Positions 1-5,544 of a stretch of DNA of 5,544 nt are shown here, in pieces. The position numbers were made by a program, and so were the translations under genes. Each line of letters begins with the position of its first letter. Positions within the stretch are counted from its first letter, which is position 1. Below the pieces are notes generated by a model. The model was not told the origin of the DNA and made no database searches. It was given only the letters and a program-made list of their open reading frames with translations. The stretch is from an uncultured Alphaproteobacteria bacterium (GTDB taxonomy: Bacteria > Pseudomonadota > Alphaproteobacteria > Bin95): positions 1-5,544 of the forward strand of contig CAJXVF010000207.1 of the NCBI GenBank assembly GCA_913060845.1, read 5' to 3'.

Positions 1-1261
1 AAGCAAATGTGGCACCCGTAGCGAGCGCATTTTCAGAAGCGACCGAAGTTACGATAGACTTCGTGTTCGCAGATGTTGATCTAGTCAATATCAAGATTTT
101 GTCGGACCAGCTGACCGGCGTCGATAATTTTGACATCGCGTTACCGGCGACATTCGGCCTCCCAGACCTGATAGAGGCTAATGCGCTTTTGCCGCTGGAT
201 AAGCTCGATGCTGCCTATGGAAATGCGCTCGGGTCTCATTCAAGCCTTTACGATCATGGAGATTCGTTTCTGGGGAAGCGCTACGGATTCCAGACAGGTG
301 GCGACGTATATGTGATGTTCTACCGCCGCAGTTGGTTGGAGAATGCCGACAATCAAGCCGCCTACAAGGCTCAAACAGGCGACGATCTAAAAGTCCCACA
401 GACATGGACAGAGCTCGATCAGCAAATGCGCTTTTTCCATAAGCCGGAGAACGGTCGTTATGGCGGCGCCTTATTCCGCAACGCCAACTATCTGGTTTGG
501 GAATGGTGGATCAGGCTCCATGCCAATGGCGGGCAACCCGTTGATACAAATTTCAACCCCACCATTAATTCACCAGCCGGAATTGCCGCCCTGGAAGCTT
601 TGATTGCAAGCACAGCTGACCTTTACCCGCGCCCAAAACGAACGGCCTATTTGAGAATTGGAAAGCCTTCGCAGAGGGTGAAATCTACTGCAACATTGGC
701 TGGGGCGGATCGCAGAAATATTTCAATTAACCGAACTCCCCAATCTGCGACGACCTTGTCTTTGGTCCAACGCCCGGTGGGGTGGCGAATGGGGCAGTTC
801 AGCCAGCGCCTTACTTTATTTGGGGTTGGAACTACACGGTTGCCCGCCAAACAGCCGTCCCTAAACTAGCATATCTATTCTGCTGCTATGCCGTATCACC
901 TGATGCCTCAGTGATGGCCATTCGTGAGCCCGACGGGTTCTTCGATCCGTTCCTCGACAACCACTATGATGATCCAGCGATTATCCGCGCTTACGGTCGC
1001 CCATTCCTAGACGTCCATCGCAGCAGCATGGAAAATTGCATCCCAGACTTTTACGTCTCCGGGCATGATTTCTACATTGATGTCCTGCGCGAAAACCTGC
1101 AGCGCGCCCTCCGCGGCAGCATGTCAGCCAAAGCAGCGCTTGATGTCGCTGCACTGGAATGGCGACAGATCACGCTACAGTCCGGCAATGCTCACCTACC
1201 GAAACAGTGGGCTGGCCTCCTTGCGAAATACCCAGCTGCTGTCCGCCAACTGGGTCGCTAG
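1..1261 (+). pseudogene. ABC transporter extracellular solute-binding protein (family 1), 5'-truncated and disrupted
   Basis: This is the remnant of a periplasmic substrate-binding protein of an ABC importer, probably for a sugar or related solute. The reading frame is already open at base 3, so the signal peptide and true start lie outside the window; the GTG at base 9 is only the first possible start codon inside it. The first part (3 to about 638) has family 1 features: DNFDIALPATFGLPDLIEA, then GGDVYVMFYRRSWLE, then a VPQTWTEL segment and a Trp-rich NYLVWEWW stretch. After the AAAA run at 635-638 the homologous frame moves by one base and continues as NGLFENWKAFAEGEIYCN, meets TAA at 728-730, then resumes as GPTPGGVANGAVQPAPYFIW through to TAG at 1259-1261. 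Adding one A to the run and changing the stop would restore about 419 codons, close to a full mature protein. Frame 0 stays open to 869, but its tail after about residue 210 is out-of-frame. Two lesions favour a real pseudogene, although assembly error is not excluded. No permease or ATPase genes follow it here. The family call is firm; the substrate is unknown. Confidence 0.85.
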
Positions 1262-1334
1262 CACCACCTGCTTTTCAAGTGCGGCCTAGGTCGATACCGT
1301 GTTGGTTACAGCCAAACACTTGAAAGCCTTTTCC

Positions 1335-3020
1335 ATGACCAAGACCGTTGCCCGCCTTATCGTTGAGAGCCTAGAAGCTCATGACGTTGATCAAGTTTAT
1401 TGTGTCCCTGGCGAAAGCTATATCGGCCTGACATCCACCATGGTCGAACGCAATTCCATGCGGGTTGTCGTTTGCCGCCATGAAGCGGGCGCTGCCTTTA
1501 TGGCGGCTGCTGATGGACGCCTCCGAGACCGAGCTGGCGTCGTCATGGTCTCCCGAGGGCCAGGCCTAGCGAACGGCCTTGTCGCCGTCCATTCTGCCTA
1601 TCACGACGCAACGCCAATGGTGATGATCGTCGGTCAGGTTGAGCGGAAAGACTTCGGACGTCTGGCTCTACAGGAGCAGAACTATTCCGTACTGCTCGGC
1701 GATATCACCAAAGAGGTGATTGAAGTGAATGAGCCGGAGATGGCGGCAGAAGCAATGGCACGTGCTTTCCACTTAGCTGAAAGCGGGACACCGGGCCCTG
1801 TCGCAATCGTGCTGCCTGAAGACATTTTCGACGACGAGACCGATGTGCCGGTTGATGCACCTCGCCCCCATGTCGCCGCTGCACCGCGGAGCCAAGATCT
1901 CGACCGCCTGATAGATATGATCAACAAAGCCGAGCGCCCGCTTGTGCTTGTCGGCGGTGGATTGATGGCGGACGCCATTCGCGACCCAGCCGTATTCAGT
2001 GATCTAAACAAACTTGCCGAGACATGGGTTCTACCAATCAGCCCAACCCATCGTCGCCCACAACTCTTTGATGCGAACCATCCAAACTATGGCGGCTATA
2101 TGGGCATTCGGGTCCCACCTGCACTGATGGATGAAATGAAGCGCGCCGACCTGATGATCGCACTTGGCGAGCGGATGACGGATACCGTCAGCCAGTCCTA
2201 CAGCTTCCCAACTGCGCCCGAACCACAACTGCCGCTGGTGCACGTATGGCCAGACCCGAATGAGGTTGGACGTGTATGGCGGCCAGACCTTGGCATCCCT
2301 GCAAGCCCGCATGAGACCATCAAATGCCTGCTGGAGCGTGACGCGCCATCAGATTCTGCCCGCCGCCAGGGTTGGGTTGATGGCCTGCACAAAATCCATC
2401 GGGATCTGCTGGCGAAAGAATGGGAACCCACAACGGACGGCGTGAACTTTGCCGCCATTGTCTGCGAGGTCGATAAGCACCTGGCGGATGACGCCACGGT
2501 CACTTCCGACGCTGGCAACTTCGGCAGCTTCTTGCACCGCTATATCGGCTTCAAACAGACGCAAGTGTTCCTATCTTCTGTCGTGGGTGCCATGGGCTCT
2601 GGCATGCCGATGGCCGTGGCAGCAGCGATGCGACGCCCCGGCAAACAGGTCGTCGCCTTTATGGGTGATGGCGGTGCGCTGATGATGGGCAATGAAATCG
2701 CGACCGCCATGCAGTATGGTGCCGCACCGATCATCATTATTTCTGATAATGCGATGTATGGCACTATCGGCATGCATTCCTACGTTCGATACCCCGAACG
2801 CGCGATCATGGATGGCACACGCCTGACCAACCCAGACTTCGCTGCATGGGCACGTACATTCGGCGCTGAAGGCATCACAATTAGCGATGAGTCCGAAGTC
2901 GCGGACGGGATTGCTGCTGCATTTGCCGTCCAGACCAAGCCGGTCGTGGTCCATTGTAAGACTTCCGCTATTCAGATGAGCGCCTGGCGACGCTACGAAC
3001 GGGCGGACACCCTGCCCTAA
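1335..3020 (+). CDS. Thiamine-diphosphate-dependent enzyme, acetolactate synthase-like
   Basis: Cytosolic ThDP enzyme of the acetolactate synthase / benzoylformate decarboxylase / sulfoacetaldehyde acetyltransferase superfamily, which makes or breaks C-C bonds next to a carbonyl group. At 561 aa it has the usual full length and three domains: N-terminal PYR domain (about 1-170), central domain (about 185-345) and C-terminal PP domain (about 370-550). In the PYR domain, Glu50 of the CRHEAGAAF motif is the expected cofactor-activating glutamate, and RGPGLANGLVAVHSAYHDA (74-92) matches the ALS-type SGPG...N segment. In the PP domain, Gly444-Asp445-Gly446 and Asn472 form the GDG...N motif that holds Mg2+ and diphosphate. 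I chose ATG 1335 because GAAAG (1322-1326) lies 8 nt upstream and MTKTVARLIVESLEAHDVDQ is a typical family start. An upstream in-frame GTG at 1299 would add 12 unlikely residues. No small regulatory subunit gene (ilvN-like) adjoins it, and the N-terminus (VPGES rather than the ALS-type GYPGG) argues against the biosynthetic enzyme. The exact reaction is not determined. Confidence 0.92.
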   Translation: MTKTVARLIVESLEAHDVDQVYCVPGESYIGLTSTMVERNSMRVVVCRHEAGAAFMAAADGRLRDRAGVVMVSRGPGLANGLVAVHSAYHDATPMVMIVGQVERKDFGRLALQEQNYSVLLGDITKEVIEVNEPEMAAEAMARAFHLAESGTPGPVAIVLPEDIFDDETDVPVDAPRPHVAAAPRSQDLDRLIDMINKAERPLVLVGGGLMADAIRDPAVFSDLNKLAETWVLPISPTHRRPQLFDANHPNYGGYMGIRVPPALMDEMKRADLMIALGERMTDTVSQSYSFPTAPEPQLPLVHVWPDPNEVGRVWRPDLGIPASPHETIKCLLERDAPSDSARRQGWVDGLHKIHRDLLAKEWEPTTDGVNFAAIVCEVDKHLADDATVTSDAGNFGSFLHRYIGFKQTQVFLSSVVGAMGSGMPMAVAAAMRRPGKQVVAFMGDGGALMMGNEIATAMQYGAAPIIIISDNAMYGTIGMHSYVRYPERAIMDGTRLTNPDFAAWARTFGAEGITISDESEVADGIAAAFAVQTKPVVVHCKTSAIQMSAWRRYERADTLP

Positions 3021-3052
3021 TATTTGGCCGCCTAAGCACACGCGATATTCAA

Positions 3053-3058
3053 AGAGGA
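3053..3058 (+). promoter_or_regulatory. Ribosome binding site of the amidohydrolase gene
   Basis: AGAGGA lies 8 nt before the ATG at 3067 and is the clearest Shine-Dalgarno sequence on the plus strand of the window. It fixes the start of the amidohydrolase. The 46 bp between the ThDP gene stop and this ATG shows no convincing terminator hairpin followed by a T-run, which fits cotranscription. Confidence 0.7.
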
Positions 3059-3066
3059 TAGATGAC

Positions 3067-4086
3067 ATGGCCCATACGGATGCATGGCTGGCCCTGCATA
3101 TAGAAGAAACGCTGGAGCCGGATCTGAAAATTTGTGATCCACACCACCACCTCTGGCATATGCATCCGGGCCGGTTCGTTGAGCCTGATTATCTGCTGCC
3201 AGAAATCGTGCGCGACGTAACATCTGGCCACAATATCGTCTCGACTGTCTTTATCGAATGCGGCTCCATGTATCGGGCGGACGGGCCGGAGCACATGAAG
3301 TGCATCGGTGAGACCGAATTCGTGAACGGCATCGCTGCCATGAGTGCGACCGGTAAGTATGGCGACTGCCGTATCTCCGCCGGGATTATCGGCACCGCAC
3401 CATTACAGGAAGGCGACAAGATCGCTGGCGAAGTACTAGACGCCCAATTGCTCGCTGGGAATGGTCGGTTCCGCGGCATTCGCTGCGGCGCTACACATGA
3501 TGCAAGCCCGGATGTGCCTAACGCCCGCACCAATCCGCCACCCAATCTCTATGGCGACGCTGGATTCCGGGCGGGTTTCAAGCATCTGGCATCCAGGAAC
3601 CTTACGTTCGAAGGATGGTGCTATCACCCGCAAATTCCTTATCTGACGGACCTGGCTAAGGCCTTTCCAGACACCACCATTATCCTCGACCACTTTGGCG
3701 GCCCGCTTGGCATTGGGCCTTATGCAGGCAAGGAAGATGAAGTTTTTGAGGCTTGGCGGAAAAGCGTGACTGCGCTCGCCGAATGTCCAAATGTCATAGC
3801 GAAGCTTGGCGGCCTCGTTATGGAAGTGAATGGCCTCCATTGGGAAGATCTTCCCAAGCCGCCAACCAGCCAGGAATTGATGGAGCGCACGCGCCGCTAT
3901 TTCGAGACAACAATCGGCCTATTCGGCGTCGACCGCTGCATGTTCGAGAGCAATTTCCCGGTCGATATGATCGCTGGCACGTACAATACCTGCTGGAACG
4001 CATTCAAGCGCCTGACAGCAGACTATTCAGACGCTGAAAAAGCAGCGCTTTACCACGACACAGCGACCCGCGTGTATCGGATTTAG
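3067..4086 (+). CDS. Amidohydrolase 2 family TIM-barrel metal-dependent hydrolase (COG3618 lactonase-like)
   Basis: Predicted cytosolic metal-dependent hydrolase of the amidohydrolase superfamily (PF04909 type), in the group that includes lactonases such as 2-pyrone-4,6-dicarboxylate lactonase and sugar-lactone hydrolases. The 339 aa length is normal for the group. The HxH metal motif at the end of strand 1 is in CDPHHHLW (His26 and His28). Further candidate ligand or active-site histidines are His187 (GWCYHPQ) and His209 (ILDHFGGP). The last barrel motif is CMFESNFPVD (291-300), where Asn296 stands where many superfamily members carry the catalytic Asp; this form is, from memory, usual in one COG3618 subgroup rather than a defect. 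The start is set by a good ribosome binding site. It follows the ThDP gene by 46 bp, so the two are probably one transcription unit and may act in one pathway, for example hydrolysing a lactone or cyclic intermediate. Its stop codon overlaps that of the convergent dioxygenase gene. The superfamily is sure; the substrate is not. Confidence 0.9.
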   Translation: MAHTDAWLALHIEETLEPDLKICDPHHHLWHMHPGRFVEPDYLLPEIVRDVTSGHNIVSTVFIECGSMYRADGPEHMKCIGETEFVNGIAAMSATGKYGDCRISAGIIGTAPLQEGDKIAGEVLDAQLLAGNGRFRGIRCGATHDASPDVPNARTNPPPNLYGDAGFRAGFKHLASRNLTFEGWCYHPQIPYLTDLAKAFPDTTIILDHFGGPLGIGPYAGKEDEVFEAWRKSVTALAECPNVIAKLGGLVMEVNGLHWEDLPKPPTSQELMERTRRYFETTIGLFGVDRCMFESNFPVDMIAGTYNTCWNAFKRLTADYSDAEKAALYHDTATRVYRI

Positions 4087-4916
4087 GCTGGCTTATCGCC
4101 CTTTACCGTTACCCGGTAGCCAGACCGGACTTCAGGGAAATAGTCCCACATTGCGTGATGCTGGACGGATCGGTTGTCCCAGAAGGCAACTGAATTTTTC
4201 TGCCACTTAAAGCGCACCTGAAATTGCGGCAGCTTGATGTGATCGCAGAGCAATTTCAGGATTGCATCACTTTCCTTCTGCGCTAGCTGCGGGATCCGCG
4301 TTGTGAATGTCTCATTCACGTAAAGCGACTTCCGGCCAGACACAGGATGCGTGCGGACGACCGGGTGCTCTGATTCAGGATACGTTTTTCCGCTATCGTC
4401 AATGCCTTGGTGCTTGTAACGCCCGCGATATACCTGCTCCCCTGCATGGATCGCCGTAAGCGGCTCCAGGAAGGCTTTCAGCGTATCGGACAGCGCGTCA
4501 TAGGCTGCGCCCGCGCTTGCGAACAAAGTGTCGCCGCCACCGCCTTCGGGGATTGTGTTCAAGTGCAGGATGGACCCAATTGGCGGTTCTGCGATGCAGG
4601 ACACATCACTGTGCCAACTATCGCCCGCAACATGGTTTGAATTCTCATCCGCATGAATGACCAATATCTCAGGATGTCCTTCAGGCCCCGGTGAACCTGG
4701 GTGCACATCAAGCTGCCCAAACAGCGCGCCAAATGCCTTGTGCTGATCCAGCGTCATGTGCTGATCACGAAAGAAGATCACCTCATGGCGCATAAGCGCA
4801 TCATGGATTTCCTGGAACTGTTGGTTGCCCAAGTCACCACTCAAGTTGACGCCCGAGATCATTGCACCAATCCGCGGCGTTACAGGCTCGACAGTAATGG
4901 TTTGATAATCGGACAT
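4083..4916 (-). CDS. TauD/TfdA family Fe(II)/2-oxoglutarate-dependent dioxygenase
   Basis: Predicted soluble non-heme iron oxygenase that couples oxidative decarboxylation of 2-oxoglutarate to hydroxylation of a substrate. Family members act on taurine, 2,4-D, sulfonates, sulfate esters and other small acids. The iron triad is visible as His102-x-Asp104 in the GDSWHSDVS motif and the distal His253 in WDNRSVQHHAMWDY. Arg264 aligns with the 2-oxoglutarate-binding Arg266 of E. coli TauD and Arg268 with its Arg270, so the site looks intact. At 277 aa it has the usual length and starts MSDYQTITVEPVTPRIGA, a typical TauD N-terminus. I prefer ATG 4916 because GGAG (4929-4926) lies 9 nt upstream; an in-frame ATG at 4949 would add 11 poorly family-like residues. 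It lies 51 bp downstream of the NIPSNAP-like gene on the same strand, probably in one operon, and its end overlaps the amidohydrolase stop by 4 bp. It is not demonstrably TauD itself, so no symbol is given. Confidence 0.93.
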   Translation of the reverse strand: MSDYQTITVEPVTPRIGAMISGVNLSGDLGNQQFQEIHDALMRHEVIFFRDQHMTLDQHKAFGALFGQLDVHPGSPGPEGHPEILVIHADENSNHVAGDSWHSDVSCIAEPPIGSILHLNTIPEGGGGDTLFASAGAAYDALSDTLKAFLEPLTAIHAGEQVYRGRYKHQGIDDSGKTYPESEHPVVRTHPVSGRKSLYVNETFTTRIPQLAQKESDAILKLLCDHIKLPQFQVRFKWQKNSVAFWDNRSVQHHAMWDYFPEVRSGYRVTVKGDKPA

Positions 4917-4923
4917 CTGGGCG

Positions 4924-4929
4924 CTCTCC
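4924..4929 (-). promoter_or_regulatory. Ribosome binding site deciding the dioxygenase start
   Basis: Read on the minus strand this is GGAGAG, placed 7-9 nt before the ATG at 4916. The alternative ATG at 4949 has only a short AGG about 5 nt upstream. The site therefore favours the 277-residue protein over the 288-residue form. Confidence 0.6.
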
Positions 4930-4967
4930 ATCTGCAATTGCATCGACATGATCGCCTGTGAGGCCGA

Positions 4968-5517
4968 TCAGGTCCAGCGGGCCTTGTCTTGCGTATCTTT
5001 GGCCGTCAGCAGGGTTGTCGTAAATACATCGGTGTCCGTGCACAGATCATAGCGGCGGCTGAGCTTTCGGCGGACTTCGGCCTCCTCCGGGTTCTCCGGT
5101 ATTTTGGAGCGCTCCCACATTGCCAGGTTGGGGCGGCGGGTCAGCAACAAGCATTTCACCTCCCCCTCCAAACCACCTTGATGGCGCCACATGCCTATGA
5201 TTTGGCTGTCATAGGCGCTTTCAAAGCCGGGCCATGCGCCTGCACACAGCTCAAGAAACTCATCCAGATTGGTTTCTGGCAATGTGTAAGACCGGAACGC
5301 GAAATTCCCTTGGCGCGCTGGAGGCTCAGCCGTCAATGGGCGAAGCGTTGGGGTCATAACGACCGTGTGCGATTCCCGCAATGTTGGCAACTCATCAGCA
5401 AGCACGTGCTCTGCACCATTGGCACTTGGGAGATCATTCCATCGGGATATCACTGTCACAAGATCGCGCGGCCGCCCAATCTGGCTGCGCCATGCGCCAT
5501 AAACCGCACCTCCCGCA
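4968..5517 (-). CDS. NIPSNAP-like protein with duplicated domain, 5'-truncated at the contig end
   Basis: Partial gene: 182 codons and the TGA stop (4970-4968) are present, while the start is lost where genomic sequence meets adapter at 5517/5518. The C-terminal half (about FAFRSYTLPETNLDEF to the VFTTTLL region) has the look of a NIPSNAP / dimeric alpha-beta barrel domain: an RSYTL strand, a helix with WPGFE, then IIGMWRHQ and a CLLLTRRPNLAMWERSK strand-helix. The N-terminal part carries a second similar pattern (VYGAWRSQIG ... LVTVISRWNDL ... RESHTVVMTPTLRPL), so the full protein probably has two tandem ferredoxin-like domains. NIPSNAP proteins have no general enzymatic function; bacterial ones often sit in catabolic operons. 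No signal peptide or membrane segment is visible in what remains. It precedes the dioxygenase gene by 51 bp on the same strand, so they are probably cotranscribed. An apparent ATG at 5534 giving an MCIRDS start is made of adapter bases and must not be used. Family call moderate. Confidence 0.7.
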
Positions 5518-5544
5518 CTGTCTCTTATACACATCTCCGAGCCC
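5518..5544. other. Illumina Nextera transposase adapter (non-genomic contamination)
   Basis: The 19 bases CTGTCTCTTATACACATCT (5518-5536) are the Tn5 mosaic end used in Nextera libraries. They are followed by CCGAGCCC (5537-5544), the start of the read 2 (i7 side) adapter extension. The exact match over 27 bases at the very end of the window identifies untrimmed adapter rather than a natural Tn5 end. Genomic sequence ends at about 5517. Translated on the minus strand, the adapter gives the MCIRD residues found at the start of many false metagenomic proteins. Confidence 0.98.

Noticed and set aside
641..869. Tail of the first open frame (residues after about 212) as part of a real 286-residue protein
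   Set aside because: The tail has no family-like pattern, while another frame over the same bases encodes the expected binding-protein continuation, so it is out-of-frame translation after a one-base shift.
1261..1334. Possible terminator or promoter between the binding-protein gene and the ThDP gene
   Set aside because: CACCTG and CAAGTG (1265-1281) could pair with one mismatch, but the stem is short and has no following T-run. No convincing -35/-10 pair is visible either.
3001..3032. GGGC/GCCC and GGCGG/CCGCC inverted repeats around the ThDP gene stop codon
   Set aside because: The stems are only 4-5 bp, with long loops and no T-run, so they are expected by chance in GC-rich DNA.
2571..3068. 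165-codon open frame on the minus strand opposite the ThDP enzyme gene
   Set aside because: It lies antisense to a well-supported gene with intact ThDP motifs, has no recognisable domain, and its composition (many Cys, His and Arg) is typical of a shadow frame.
3436..3840. 134-codon minus-strand open frame opposite the amidohydrolase gene
   Set aside because: It is antisense to a gene with a clear ribosome binding site and conserved active-site motifs, and shows no recognisable protein features.
5518..5536. Natural Tn5/IS50 transposon end
   Set aside because: The following bases match the synthetic Nextera read 2 extension and the match lies at the very end of the contig, so library adapter is the better explanation.

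Overview
The window is bacterial DNA with moderately high GC and short intergenic gaps. Codon use and protein style suggest an alphaproteobacterium, but no marker gene is present, so this is only an impression. It holds five protein-coding loci, and no RNA gene, CRISPR array, insertion sequence or other mobile element that I can recognise. The last 27 bases are not genomic. They match the Illumina Nextera transposase (read 2) adapter, so the right edge is a real contig end of an Illumina assembly with untrimmed adapter.

Layout: (1) 1-1261, plus strand: a family 1 ABC-transporter extracellular solute-binding protein. It is cut by the left edge and broken inside by a frameshift near 635-640 and an in-frame TAA at 728-730. 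(2) 1335-3020, plus: a thiamine-diphosphate-dependent enzyme of the acetolactate synthase-like superfamily. (3) 3067-4086, plus: a TIM-barrel amidohydrolase of the amidohydrolase 2 / COG3618 lactonase-like group. (4) 4083-4916, minus: a TauD/TfdA-type Fe(II)/2-oxoglutarate dioxygenase whose stop codon overlaps that of gene 3. (5) 4968-5517, minus: a NIPSNAP-like protein with two similar halves, truncated by the adapter junction.

The three plus-strand genes run in one direction with gaps of 73 and 46 bp and could form one transcript. The two minus-strand genes converge on them with a 51 bp gap between each other. A binding protein, a ThDP lyase/decarboxylase-type enzyme, a lactonase-like hydrolase and a hydroxylating dioxygenase together look like a small catabolic island for an organic acid or sugar-like compound. 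The substrate cannot be read from the sequence. I see no sign of a defence system or other novel machinery. The points most worth a second look are the adapter artefact and its false MCIRDS protein start, the disrupted binding-protein gene, the fully overlapping convergent gene ends, and the Asn in the terminal motif of the hydrolase.
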